From Rhabdothermincola sediminis (GTDB taxonomy: Bacteria; Actinomycetota; Acidimicrobiia; Acidimicrobiales; Acidimicrobilacustridaceae): a DNA stretch of 64,000 bases. The translations under genes and the position numbers were made by a program. The first letter of the stretch is position 1. Every line of letters begins with the position of its first letter. Of this stretch, positions 34,017-42,380 are shown one piece after another. Below the pieces are notes generated by a model that searched no databases, was not told where the DNA came from, and saw nothing but the letters and a program-made list of their open reading frames with translations. The stretch covers positions 62,001 to 126,000 of the forward strand of contig NZ_JACFSZ010000002.1 in assembly GCF_014805525.1 (NCBI RefSeq), written 5' to 3'.

Positions 34017-34499
34017 CTTGGGGTCGAAGCGGGTGGTGCTGTGGAACGACGTGTTGCCCACCAGGTCCACGAACATCATCCGCTCGGCGAACCGCCACCC
34101 CCCGGCGGGGTCGCGCACGAACCGATCGTGGTAGCGGCCAGCCATCACCACCTGCAGCCCGAAGGCGGGAGGCACGGCTTGGAGCACCGAGACCACCGAC
34201 CTCGACAAGGCGACTGTCCGGTCGCCGCCCACCTCGACCACGAGGTTGCTGACCACGTGGAGGGTCCGGGGCGAGCCGTCATGGAAGCGCATGCCCTGCT
34301 CGATCACCCGGCGGAACGCCGCACCGCCGGCACGGGGCTCGCGGCCGGCGAGGGTGAAGGTCGCCTCACCGAAGAGCTCCTCGACCCGGTCGAGGTCCGC
34401 GTCGTCGATCGCCTCGGCCAAACCGAAGACCAGGTTGGCGATGGCCCGCTCGTCGGGGATCGGGTCGCTGCCGCTCGTCACGACCGCCGGTCCGGGCAC
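34014..34499 (-). CDS. SnoaL/NTF2-like protein
   Basis: A 161-residue protein of the NTF2-like (SnoaL_4) fold: IANLVFGLAEAIDDADLDRVEELF, the pocket-helix pattern, then TLHVVSNLVVEVGGDRTVALSRSVVSVLQ and GRYHDRFVRDPAGGWRFAER. Relatives include steroid delta-isomerase-like and scytalone-dehydratase-like enzymes, as well as non-enzymatic binders; the key Asp of ketosteroid isomerase is not clearly placed. GTG start 10 nt behind an SDR, third gene of the operon LLM, SDR, NTF2-like. Confidence 0.8.
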   Translation of the reverse strand: MPGPAVVTSGSDPIPDERAIANLVFGLAEAIDDADLDRVEELFGEATFTLAGREPRAGGAAFRRVIEQGMRFHDGSPRTLHVVSNLVVEVGGDRTVALSRSVVSVLQAVPPAFGLQVVMAGRYHDRFVRDPAGGWRFAERMMFVDLVGNTSFHSTTRFDPK

Positions 34500-34509
34500 G
34501 CCACCGGGG

Positions 34510-35289
34510 TCACTGCAGGTAGTGCCCGCCGTTCACCGGGAGGCTCTGGCCGGTGACCGCTCGGCTGAGGGACGACGAGAAGAACAGCACGGCACCGGCG
34601 ATCTCCGAGGAGGGCACGATGTAGCCGAGGCAGGTCTGGTCCGCGACCTTGGCGTACTCCTCCTCGAAGCTCGTGCCGTTCTGCTCGGCGAGGTGGTTGA
34701 GGTACCACTCCACCGAGCTGCCCCAGATGTAGCCGGGGTGGATGCCGTTCACCCGTACGCCGTCGCGCCCGAGTTCCCGAGCCAACGTGCGGGTGGCGGT
34801 GGCGAGCGCCCCCTTGGATGCCGCGTACGCCCCGAAGTTCGGCTCCACCAGGTGCACCGACATGGTGTTGATCATCACGATGTGGCTCTCCTCGTGCTCC
34901 TTGAGCAGTGGGAGCACGGCCTTCGTGAGCTGCAGGGTGCCCCAGAGGTTGACGTCGAAGGTGGCTTTCCACTCGTCGAGGTCGGAGTCCTCGAAGGACT
35001 TGTAGTTGCCGTCGTGGAAGGCGTTGTTGACCAGGATGTGGGCGGTGCCCAGCTCCCGCCGGACGGTCTCCGCCAGGCGGTCGCAGTCGACCCGGCTGGA
35101 GATGTCGGTCCGCACGCACACCGCCCGCCGGCCCAGCCCCTCGACCTCCTCCGCCACCGCGGCCATCCGGTCCTCACGGCGCGCGGCCATGACGATGTCA
35201 GCGCCTTCGCGCGCCAGCGCCAGCGAGATGTCCCGGCCCATGCCCGGGCCGAGCCCCGAGACGATGGCCACCTTGCCTTCCAGCAACAC
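34510..35289 (-). CDS. short-chain dehydrogenase/reductase (atypical NNAF motif)
   Basis: A 259-residue SDR with an unusual coenzyme loop SGLGPGMG in place of TGxxxGIG, then AARREDR (basic residues after the second strand, so probably NADP), NNAF in place of NNAG, INTMSVHLVEPNFG and the catalytic YAASK. The active-site serine is in MINTMS. This subgroup is seen in sterol-catabolic clusters, but the substrate is unknown. GTG start, 12 nt behind the LLM gene. Confidence 0.85.
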   Translation of the reverse strand: MLLEGKVAIVSGLGPGMGRDISLALAREGADIVMAARREDRMAAVAEEVEGLGRRAVCVRTDISSRVDCDRLAETVRRELGTAHILVNNAFHDGNYKSFEDSDLDEWKATFDVNLWGTLQLTKAVLPLLKEHEESHIVMINTMSVHLVEPNFGAYAASKGALATATRTLARELGRDGVRVNGIHPGYIWGSSVEWYLNHLAEQNGTSFEEEYAKVADQTCLGYIVPSSEIAGAVLFFSSSLSRAVTGQSLPVNGGHYLQ

Positions 35290-35301
35290 GACGCCTCCTC
35301 G

Positions 35302-36207
35302 TCACTCCTGGTCGTCGAGCAAGGGCGCCACCTCGCGCCCGAACGCTTCGATCAGCTCGCAGTACTCACCCACCGACGATGCCCGGAACATGACCTGGAG
35401 CTGGTTCACGCCGATCGACGCGAACCGGCGCAGCCCGGCTGCGATCTCCTCGGGTGATCGGGTCATGTCGATCGGGCCGGTGTTCACCCCGATGTCGATG
35501 GGCACGTCGCCCCGCCGGTCCCGGATGAACTGCACTGCGGCCTTCATGCCCATCTCGGGCGGTCCCTGCGGGAGCCAGCCGTCGCCCCGATCCGCGGCCC
35601 GGCGCAGCGCCGCCCGCGACGAGCCACCCACCCAGATCGGTGGCCCGCCGGGCTGCACCGGGCGGGGTCGCAGGCCCGCGTCGCGCACCGGCCAGGTCTC
35701 ACCGTCATGGAGCGGGTACTCGTCGGTGAACGCGGCCCGGACCACGTCGATCGCCTCGTCGAGGAGCTGGCCGCGGCGATCGAAGTCGACACCTAGCAGC
35801 TCGAACTCGTCGCGCACGTGACCGGCGCCGACACCCAGGATCGCCCGTCCCTTCGACACCGTGTCGAGGGTCAGGAACCCCTTGGCCGTCATCAGCGGGT
35901 GTCGGTAGGGCAGGACGTAGACGTGGCTGAGCAGGCGGGTGCGGTCGGTGACCGCCGCCAAGTAGCCGAGCGTGGTGAGGGTGTCCCACCACGTCGTGCT
36001 CATCACCTCGTCGTGGGGGCGAGGGATGGCCACGTGGTCGCACACCGCGACGTAGAAGAACCCTGCGGCGTCGCATGCCCGGGCGATGGTGGCCAGCTCG
36101 TCGATGCCGCAGGTCGCCTCCCAGGCCTGTGCGTACCGGGTGCTCTGCGACTGCACCGGAAGCTGGATCCCGTAGACGAGCCGACCCGGCGGGATGATTG
36201 CGGCCAC
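35302..36207 (-). CDS. LLM-class oxidoreductase
   Basis: An LLM (bacterial luciferase-like) TIM-barrel protein of 301 residues: YVAVCDHVAIP, a cofactor-region phrase ILGVGAGHVRDEFELLGVDFDRR, then GLRPRPVQPGGPPIWVGG, typical of F420-dependent members. I used the GTG with GGGGAGG before it, although the spacing is short; a TTG four codons earlier is an alternative that abuts the operator. It heads the operon with the atypical SDR and the NTF2-like protein. The KstR-like box immediately upstream makes a catabolic role likely. Confidence 0.82.
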   Translation of the reverse strand: MAAIIPPGRLVYGIQLPVQSQSTRYAQAWEATCGIDELATIARACDAAGFFYVAVCDHVAIPRPHDEVMSTTWWDTLTTLGYLAAVTDRTRLLSHVYVLPYRHPLMTAKGFLTLDTVSKGRAILGVGAGHVRDEFELLGVDFDRRGQLLDEAIDVVRAAFTDEYPLHDGETWPVRDAGLRPRPVQPGGPPIWVGGSSRAALRRAADRGDGWLPQGPPEMGMKAAVQFIRDRRGDVPIDIGVNTGPIDMTRSPEEIAAGLRRFASIGVNQLQVMFRASSVGEYCELIEAFGREVAPLLDDQE

Positions 36208-36224
36208 CGCCCTCCCCAAACAAT

Positions 36225-36238
36225 AGAAACGTGTTCTC
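36225..36238. promoter_or_regulatory. KstR-like operator before the LLM-SDR-NTF2 operon
   Basis: AGAAACGTGTTCTC keeps the AACGTGTT core. It ends 17 nt before the chosen LLM start, a position where bound repressor would block initiation. Confidence 0.7.
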
Positions 36239-36306
36239 GTTCCGCACTCTCGCAGGTCCGGGCTCTTCGCGCCACCCGTCCCGGTAGGACTGCGACTGCG
36301 GTGGGC

Positions 36307-37176
36307 TCAGCGGTGGATGACCCGCTCGGCGAACGCCGACATCTGCGCTTCGAGGCGCGCCAGGTCCCCTTCCCGGGTCGAGATGACCAGGCGCGCCGCG
36401 CCCTGCTCCTCGGCCCGCTCGACGTCGTCGGGCCCGATCACGTCGAGCAGCCCTCCCAGTGACAGCTCGATGGCTTCCGGGTCGCGCCCGGCCTCGAGCG
36501 CTGCGGCCCGCACCAGCGACATCCGCTCCGCGAGTGCATTGCCATCGAGCCCGAGAGGCTGGAACCCGTCACCGACCCGACCCGCCCGGCGGGCGGCTGC
36601 CGCCGAATGGCCGCCGACGTGGATCGGCACGCCGCCGGGCTGCACAGGTCGGGGTCTGCTGATCGCCCGCTCGAAGGAGAAGAAACGCCCCCGATACGTC
36701 GCCTCCTCCTCACGCCAGAGAGCACGCATGGCCTCGATGGCCTCGTCGGTGCGGGCCCCACGGCTCTCGAAGTCCACGCCCACCGCCTCGATCTCCTCCC
36801 GCATCCACCCCACCCCGACACCGAGGCGTAGCCGGCCACCGGAGAGCGCGTCGATGGTCGCGAGTCGCTTGGCGAGCTGCACGGGATGGTGCTCGGGCAG
36901 GACCAGGATGCCGGTGGCCAGCACGATGCGCTCGGTCACCCCCGCCAGGAAGGCGAGCAGGTCAAGCGGATCGGGGATCGGGCACTCGTCGGGTAGCGGC
37001 ATGCGCCCGCCCGCGGCATAGGGGTAGCGGGCCGCGTAGCCGGCCTGCACCACGACGTGCTCGACGGTGTAGAGGGACTCGAACCCGACCGCCTCCGCGT
37101 GCCTGGCGAAGCGGGCCATCCAGGCCGGGTCGGCGGTGACACCCGCTCGGTAGGGGGGGAGGATGCCGAAACGCAT
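36307..37176 (-). CDS. LLM-class F420-type oxidoreductase
   Basis: A 289-residue LLM protein: RFGILPPYRAGV, LYTVEHVVVQAGY, GVGVGWMREEIEAVGVDFESR, and PRPVQPGGVPIHVGGHS. These phrases match the Rv-type F420-dependent LLM subgroup. It follows the TetR gene by 30 nt on the same strand, so regulator and enzyme are probably co-transcribed from the promoter with the CTGACG-type operator. The reaction is unknown; hydride transfer to or from a hydrophobic substrate is the family expectation. Confidence 0.85.
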   Translation of the reverse strand: MRFGILPPYRAGVTADPAWMARFARHAEAVGFESLYTVEHVVVQAGYAARYPYAAGGRMPLPDECPIPDPLDLLAFLAGVTERIVLATGILVLPEHHPVQLAKRLATIDALSGGRLRLGVGVGWMREEIEAVGVDFESRGARTDEAIEAMRALWREEEATYRGRFFSFERAISRPRPVQPGGVPIHVGGHSAAAARRAGRVGDGFQPLGLDGNALAERMSLVRAAALEAGRDPEAIELSLGGLLDVIGPDDVERAEEQGAARLVISTREGDLARLEAQMSAFAERVIHR

Positions 37177-37206
37177 CGGGCGATGGTAGGCGCCACCGGC
37201 AAGGGG

Positions 37207-37896
37207 CTAGGTGCCCGCCGGTGGCCGCTGACCGGTGACGGTCGTGTAGACGATGCGGGCCATGCTCCGCTGCAAATCATCGGTGCGGATGCCCCAGAAC
37301 TCGAAGCCGTAGCGGTGGGCGGCCACGTGAGCGAGCATCGAGACCAGCACGCCGGCGGTGGCCATGGGGTCGAGGTCGGCGGGATGGCGGCCGCTCTTCG
37401 CCGCGGCCTCGATGACCTCGGCCAGCGCGTTGGTCAACCCGTTGAGGAGCGCCACCCGGATCTTGCGGAAGCGCTGGTCGCCTTCGTCGGTGGCTAGGTC
37501 CACCACCCGGAGCACCGCGCGGTGCTCCTCCCAGAAGGCCATGACCTCCTCCACCACCCCCATCGCGGTCTCGTAGGCGGGCCGGCCCTTCCAGTTCCCG
37601 TCCCGCACCACGCCGCTGAGCCGGGCGCTGCCCGCCTGGGACATCTCCTCCGCCAGCACGAGGATCGCGCTCTCCACCTCGGGGAAGTACTGGTAGAAGG
37701 TCGCCGGCGAGGTACCCGCCCCGCGGGCGATGTCGACGACCTTCAGGTCCCGGTACGAGGTGGACCGCAGCATCTCGGCCGTCCGCTCGAGCAGGCGCTG
37801 GCGGGTGGCCCGACCCCGGCGGCCCGGCACCCGGCCGTCCGCGGCCCGCAGCTCGTCGTCGGCCACGTCCGGGGAGGGCATGCTCACCCGCCTCAC
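37207..37896 (-). CDS. TetR-family transcriptional regulator, candidate controller of the CTGACG regulon
   Basis: A 229-residue TetR protein. A basic N-terminus (RRGRATRQRLLERTAEML) leads into the helix-turn-helix: LKVVDIARGAGTSPATFYQYFPEVESAI. The C-terminal ligand domain is hydrophobic (WEEHRAVLRVVDLATDEGD, VSMLAHVAAHRYGFEFWG). The GTG start is preceded by GGAGGG; an ATG five codons on is possible. A CTGACG-type palindrome 22 nt upstream of the start suggests autorepression. It is the only TetR gene in the window, so it is the natural candidate for all ten such sites. The effector would be a CoA thioester by analogy with KstR and KstR2. Confidence 0.85.
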   Translation of the reverse strand: MRRVSMPSPDVADDELRAADGRVPGRRGRATRQRLLERTAEMLRSTSYRDLKVVDIARGAGTSPATFYQYFPEVESAILVLAEEMSQAGSARLSGVVRDGNWKGRPAYETAMGVVEEVMAFWEEHRAVLRVVDLATDEGDQRFRKIRVALLNGLTNALAEVIEAAAKSGRHPADLDPMATAGVLVSMLAHVAAHRYGFEFWGIRTDDLQRSMARIVYTTVTGQRPPAGT

Positions 37897-37918
37897 GTTA
37901 GCCCTCCACCCCCTGCAA

Positions 37919-37933
37919 CTGACGATACGTCAG
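37919..37933. promoter_or_regulatory. CTGACG-type operator, copy 5, at the tetR promoter
   Basis: CTGACGATACGTCAG, with arms CTGACG/CGTCAG and a 3-base centre. Between tetR and the divergent lipoprotein gene, 22 nt and 63 nt from the respective starts. Confidence 0.8.
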
Positions 37934-37996
37934 CTCGGGCTACGGTGCAGGCGGAACAGGCGGAGGATCCGCCACCCGGAGGAGGGAGGCAGCTCG

Positions 37997-38476
37997 ATGC
38001 GCACCCGGTCCCGCTGGTCGATGGTCGTGCTGACGCTGGCGCTGCTCGCCGGGTGCAGCACGTCCGACGATGGTTCGGTCGGCGGCGACGGGGTGGTCGT
38101 GGAGGACACCGAACCACCCGCCGAGGCGATCGCGGTGACACCCAGCCCGCTCGGCGACATCCTGGTGGACACCGAGGGCATGACGCTGTATGTCACGTTG
38201 AACGACATCGGCGGCGTGCCGACCTGCGTCGATGCCTGTGCCCGGACCTGGCCGCCGTTCGTGGCCGATGCCGTCGAACCACCAGCGCAGTTCGACATCA
38301 CGGACTTCGAGCAGGTGCCGCTCCCGGACGGCACGTTCCAGATCGTCTACAAGGGCCACCCGCTCTACCGCTTCAGCGGCGACCGGGCCCCCGGTGACAC
38401 GAACGGCCAGGGGATGGACGGGGTGTGGTACGTGCTGGGCCTCGACGGCCAGCCCATCAGGACCCCCTCGAGCTGA
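37997..38476 (+). CDS. secreted-repeat lipoprotein (PF03640 type)
   Basis: A 159-residue lipoprotein. The signal peptide ends in LALLAGC with the lipidated Cys at 20, then an acidic linker (22-43), then two PF03640-like repeats: LVDTEGMTLYVTLND with CVDACARTWPPFVAD, and TFQIVYKGHPLYRFSGDRAPGDTNGQGMDGVWYVLG. The Leu-Tyr-x-F/T pattern and the C..C..WPP block are the family marks; function is unknown, perhaps redox or surface binding. ATG behind GGAGGG. It is divergent from tetR and shares the CTGACG-type operator; its 3' end overlaps the convergent isochorismatase-like gene by 20 nt. Confidence 0.85.
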   Translation: MRTRSRWSMVVLTLALLAGCSTSDDGSVGGDGVVVEDTEPPAEAIAVTPSPLGDILVDTEGMTLYVTLNDIGGVPTCVDACARTWPPFVADAVEPPAQFDITDFEQVPLPDGTFQIVYKGHPLYRFSGDRAPGDTNGQGMDGVWYVLGLDGQPIRTPSS

Positions 38477-39089
38477 GCCAGGCACCCAGGATCTCGCTGG
38501 CCGCGGGCAGGGTGGCCACCAGCGACAGGGTGTTGTCGAGCACCGCCTCCGCGTAGTCCTCGGGGATGCCGGCCACCGCGTCGCGGGGCATCACCATCTG
38601 GTAGCCGGCATTGACCGCGTCGAACGCGAAGTCGAGCATCCCGACGTTCACCGACACGCCGACCCCCACGATGGTGGTGACCCCGAGGTTGCGCAGCACC
38701 GCGTCGAGGTCGGTGCCACCCATGGGGCCGAGGCCGTGGAGGCGGGTGAGCACCACGTCGCTCTCGGCCACGCCGATCTCGGGGATCACCTCCACCGCCG
38801 GCGTGCCCGGGGTGAGGGGCACAGGGGTCTTCAACATGCCCATGAACAGCCGGGCGTTGTGGTTCGAGCCCCTACCGTCGGGACGCCGGGCCGCCACGCA
38901 GTGCACGACCGGGACCCCGGCCTGGCGAGCGGCGGCAGCCAGGCGGGCCGCGTTGGGAATCATCCGCCGGCGAGCGATCTCGGCAAGTTGCGGCAACGCG
39001 GCCGGCTCGCCGATCACCCCGTTCTGGCACTCCTGGGTCACCAACGCGGTGTGACCGGGGGCGACGAGGTCTCGCAGGTCGACCGGCAT
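38457..39089 (-). CDS. isochorismatase-fold protein lacking the catalytic cysteine
   Basis: A 210-residue protein with the isochorismatase/nicotinamidase fold. The first strand is TALVTQECQNGVIG, where family members have D-x-Q, so the catalytic Asp is Glu or displaced. The nucleophile segment, normally T-N-V-C-V, reads VSVNVGML, so the cysteine is a glycine. It is therefore not a standard cysteine amidohydrolase; isochorismatase itself also lacks the cysteine, so vinyl-ether-type hydrolysis or a binding role remain open. It follows the LLM gene by 4 nt in an operon with a KstR-like box at its head. Confidence 0.75.
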   Translation of the reverse strand: MPVDLRDLVAPGHTALVTQECQNGVIGEPAALPQLAEIARRRMIPNAARLAAAARQAGVPVVHCVAARRPDGRGSNHNARLFMGMLKTPVPLTPGTPAVEVIPEIGVAESDVVLTRLHGLGPMGGTDLDAVLRNLGVTTIVGVGVSVNVGMLDFAFDAVNAGYQMVMPRDAVAGIPEDYAEAVLDNTLSLVATLPAASEILGAWLSSRGS

Positions 39090-39093
39090 GAGC

Positions 39094-39933
39094 TCACCGA
39101 AGGTAGTCGTCCGCGAAGCGGCGCAGCCCGTCCACCGCTTCCCGTGAGCGGGTCCAGGGCACGACGATCAACCGGTCGACGCCGGCCTCGGCCCACCGTT
39201 CGAGGTCCGCGGGATCGCGTACCGCACCCATCACCGTCACCTGCACGGGTCGATCGGCGCGCCCGTACTCCTCCTCGAAGGCTCGCAACTTGCGTACCTG
39301 CGGGACGACGGACTCCGGGGTGTGGGACATCCCGATCCAGCCGTCACCAAGGCGGGCGGCACGGCGCAGGGCCCGATCGCTCTCGCCGCCGACAACGATC
39401 GGCGGGTGGGGGTGCTGGACCGGCTTGGGCTCGAACATCACCGGCGCGAAGTCGAAGAACTCGCCGTGGTGCTCGATCACCTCCTCGGTCCAGAGCCGCT
39501 TGCACACCTCGATGGCTTCGTCCAGGCGCCGGCCGCGGGTCGCGGGGTCGAGGCCGACCGCCTCCCACTCGGTGGTCATCCATCCCGCTCCCACCCCGAC
39601 CTCGGCTCGGCCACCCGAGAGCACGTCGAGGGTGGCGAAGGCGCGGGCCCCCACGAAGGGGTGGCGGATGCCGAGCAGGTAGACGAAGGTGCCGAGACGG
39701 ATCCGGGTGGTCTGCGCGGCGACGAAGGACAGGTAGGCGCCCGGCTCGTAGACGGGTGTGCTGGGCGGGACGGGCGGGTGCTCCTCCCCCGGTACGAGCT
39801 GGCCGCGCATCTCCACCGGGAACACCAGGTGCTCGGGAAGCCAGGCCGATTCGTAGCCCAGGCGGTCGGCTTCACGCACCGTCTCCAGCCAGTACGCCGG
39901 ATGCAGCTGGCCGAACGTGATGGCGAACTTCAC
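39094..39933 (-). CDS. LLM-class oxidoreductase
   Basis: A 279-residue LLM protein: KFAITFGQLHPAYWLETV, SAWLPEHLVFP, GVGAGWMTTEWEAVGLDP, FEPKPVQHPHPPIVVGGES. Probably F420-dependent by these phrases. Second gene of the three-gene set LLM, LLM, isochorismatase-like; the gap to the first gene is 21 nt. Substrate unknown. Confidence 0.85.
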   Translation of the reverse strand: MKFAITFGQLHPAYWLETVREADRLGYESAWLPEHLVFPVEMRGQLVPGEEHPPVPPSTPVYEPGAYLSFVAAQTTRIRLGTFVYLLGIRHPFVGARAFATLDVLSGGRAEVGVGAGWMTTEWEAVGLDPATRGRRLDEAIEVCKRLWTEEVIEHHGEFFDFAPVMFEPKPVQHPHPPIVVGGESDRALRRAARLGDGWIGMSHTPESVVPQVRKLRAFEEEYGRADRPVQVTVMGAVRDPADLERWAEAGVDRLIVVPWTRSREAVDGLRRFADDYLR

Positions 39934-39954
39934 GGTCGATCCCCTCCAGCCGCT

Positions 39955-40953
39955 TCAGACGACGTTGCGGATGCGGGGCAGGACCTTCTCGGCGAACAGC
40001 TCCAGGCTGGCCCAGGCCAGCTCGGGAGGCACCCCACCGCAGAGCGGATGGTTGGTGAGCGCTCCCATGGGGCCGAGCGCGCCGGCCAACTCGACGCACT
40101 CGTCCGGGGTGAGGATCCGATAGACGCCCTCGGCCCGCAGCTCCTCGACGGTGGTGGCCCCCGAGTTCACCGACGACCGTACGTCCGCGGTCTGCCAGCT
40201 GTGGTAGGTGACCGCATCGTGCAGCAGGTACGGGCCGAGCTGATCCCAGGCCCGGTCGGGGTCCTCGCTCACGAAGAGCGTCCCGGGCTGATCGGGATGT
40301 GGTGCGAGCACCAGTCCCGGCGTCTTGCCGAGCCGCTCACACTCCGCGACGTAGAGCGCGCTGAGTTCCTCGTCGCCGATCGGTGGAAAGAAGCCGAGCC
40401 CGAAGCGGGCGGCCCGCTTGGCCGCGGCCTTGCCCGAACCGCCGATCATCAGCATCGGGTGCGGTTGCTGCAGCGGGCGCGGTGTCACCCGCACGGTCTG
40501 GCCGCCGACATCGATGGGCTCACCACTCCAGGCCCTGATCATGGTCTCGAGGCACTCGTCCATCCGCCGGCCCCGGGAACTCCACTGGCGGTCGAACATC
40601 GCGTACTCGACCGGCCGGTAGCCCAGCCCGGCCACGATCGACACCCGCCCACCGGAGAGGAGGTCCAGCACGGCGATGTCCTCGGCGAGGCGAATCGGGT
40701 CATGGAGGGGGACGAGCAACGCCGCGACGTTGAGGGGGATCCGCTCGGTCGCCCCGGCCATCGCCGCGGCCATCACCAGCGGGGAGGGCAGGAAGCCGTC
40801 GTCGGCGCCGTGATGCTCCGAGAGCACGAGCAGGTCGAAGCCCTGTTCGTCGACCCACTTCCCCATCTCGAGTGCCGCCGAGTAGAGCCGGGAGGTGGCC
40901 GCGGGATCCATGCCCGGTGCTCGCATGTCGAAACGGATGACGGCCAGCGCCAT
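39955..40953 (-). CDS. LLM-class oxidoreductase
   Basis: A 332-residue LLM protein: LAVIRFDMRAPGM, LVLSEHHGADDGFLPSP, IVAGLGYRPVEYAMFDRQWSSR, RPLQQPHPMLMIGG. The SEHHG and GYRP phrases mark a subgroup distinct from the other LLM genes here; a C-terminal domain (ELRAEGVYRILTPDECVELAG) is longer than usual. The ATG is preceded by GAGGGGGG. First gene of an operon divergent from the thiolase and directly behind the best KstR-like box in the window. Confidence 0.85.
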   Translation of the reverse strand: MALAVIRFDMRAPGMDPAATSRLYSAALEMGKWVDEQGFDLLVLSEHHGADDGFLPSPLVMAAAMAGATERIPLNVAALLVPLHDPIRLAEDIAVLDLLSGGRVSIVAGLGYRPVEYAMFDRQWSSRGRRMDECLETMIRAWSGEPIDVGGQTVRVTPRPLQQPHPMLMIGGSGKAAAKRAARFGLGFFPPIGDEELSALYVAECERLGKTPGLVLAPHPDQPGTLFVSEDPDRAWDQLGPYLLHDAVTYHSWQTADVRSSVNSGATTVEELRAEGVYRILTPDECVELAGALGPMGALTNHPLCGGVPPELAWASLELFAEKVLPRIRNVV

Positions 40954-40976
40954 GACGAACCCCCCTCTGCACGATT

Positions 40977-40990
40977 TAGAACACGTTCTA
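40977..40990. promoter_or_regulatory. KstR-like operator, best copy
   Basis: TAGAACACGTTCTA: six-base arms TAGAAC/GTTCTA are perfect complements around AC, and the sequence fits TNNAACNNGTTNNA fully. It is 24 nt upstream of the LLM ATG and 103 nt upstream of the divergent thiolase ATG. Confidence 0.82.
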
Positions 40991-41092
40991 GTCAATGCCG
41001 CGGCGTCTCGCCACCGCGCCACCGCCTCAGGTTTGCCCGCCCGCCTCGCCGCGCTAGACAAGGGCTCTGCCAACCGCTCGAAGGGGGAAACC

Positions 41093-42310
41093 ATGCCCGA
41101 AGCCGTCATCGTCGCCACCGCCCGCACGCCCATTGGTCGAGCCAACAAGGGGTCGTTGGTCAATGTGCGGCCCGACGACATGACCGCGTTCATCCTGAAG
41201 GACGTGCTGGGCAAGGTGCCCCAACTCGACCCGACGCTGGTCGAGGACGTGCTGGTGGGCTGCGGCCAGCCCGGGGGCGAGTCCGGTTACAACATCGCCC
41301 GGGTGGCGGCCGTGCTCGCGGGGCTCGACGAGGTACCCGGGGTGACCGTCAACCGGTACTGCTCGTCGTCGCTGCAGACCATCCGTATGGCGGCGCACGC
41401 CATCAAGGCCGGCGAGGGTGACGTGTTCATCGCCGCCGGGGTGGAGACCGTGAGCCGCTACATGCACGGCGCAGCCGACACCGGCCCCCACAACCCGGCG
41501 TTCGCGGATGCCGAGGCCCGCACGATGGAGCGTTCGCAGGGAAGCAAGGGTGACTGGCAGCCGCCCGCGGGCCTGCCCGACATCTACATCGCCATGGGCC
41601 AGACCGCGGAGAACGTAGCCGAGTACGAGCAGGTCAGCCGCGAGGAGATGGACGAGTTCGCGGCCCTGTCCCAGCAGCGGGCCACCGCCTCGCTCGAGCG
41701 CGGCTTCTGGGAGCACGAGATCACCCCGCTGCCCGCCACCGACATCGAAGGCAACGAGGTGCTGGTCACCAAGGACGACGGCATCCGCCCTGGAACGACC
41801 GTGGAGGCGCTGGCCAACCTGAAGCCGGCCTTCCGCCCCGACGGCCGGGTGACCGCGGGCAACGCCTGCCCGCTCAACGACGGGGCGGCCGCGGTGATCG
41901 TGATGAGCGACACCAAGGCCGCGGAGTTGGGCATCACGCCGCTGGCCCGGGTGGTGTCGAGCGGGGTCAGCGGGCTGAACCCCGAGATCATGGGCATGGG
42001 TCCGGTGGAGGCCAGCCGGCAAGCGCTGAAGCGTGCCGGCATGACCATCGACGACGTCGACCTGGTGGAGATCAACGAGGCGTTCGCAGCCCAGGTGATC
42101 CCCTCTGCCCGCCACCTCGGCATCGACTGGGACAAGCTCAACGTGAACGGCGGCGCGATCGCGATCGGTCACCCGTTCGGCATGACCGGCGCCCGCATCA
42201 TGACCACCCTCATCCACGGCCTGCAGGACGCCGACAAGACCATCGGCCTGGAGACCATGTGCGTCGGCGGCGGCCAGGGCATGGCCATGATCATCGAGCG
42301 CCTGAGCTGA
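41093..42310 (+). CDS. acetyl-CoA C-acyltransferase (thiolase)
   Basis: A 405-residue thiolase with the acyl-enzyme nucleophile Cys90 in NRYCSSSLQT, the His of GGAIAIGHPFGMTGAR and the second Cys in CVGGGQGMAMIIE. All three catalytic elements are intact, so it should cleave 3-ketoacyl-CoA to acetyl- or propionyl-CoA. The nucleophile block resembles fatty-acid thiolases more than the steroid thiolase FadA5, so I give no symbol. ATG behind AAGGGGG. The divergent KstR-like box places it in the sterol/acyl catabolic regulon. Confidence 0.92.
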   Translation: MPEAVIVATARTPIGRANKGSLVNVRPDDMTAFILKDVLGKVPQLDPTLVEDVLVGCGQPGGESGYNIARVAAVLAGLDEVPGVTVNRYCSSSLQTIRMAAHAIKAGEGDVFIAAGVETVSRYMHGAADTGPHNPAFADAEARTMERSQGSKGDWQPPAGLPDIYIAMGQTAENVAEYEQVSREEMDEFAALSQQRATASLERGFWEHEITPLPATDIEGNEVLVTKDDGIRPGTTVEALANLKPAFRPDGRVTAGNACPLNDGAAAVIVMSDTKAAELGITPLARVVSSGVSGLNPEIMGMGPVEASRQALKRAGMTIDDVDLVEINEAFAAQVIPSARHLGIDWDKLNVNGGAIAIGHPFGMTGARIMTTLIHGLQDADKTIGLETMCVGGGQGMAMIIERLS

Positions 42311-42380
42311 CCAGCGAGCCCCGCCGGTCAGCTTCCCCGCTCGATCTCGGCGGACCCCTCGCCCGCGTCGCGCCGGCCGG

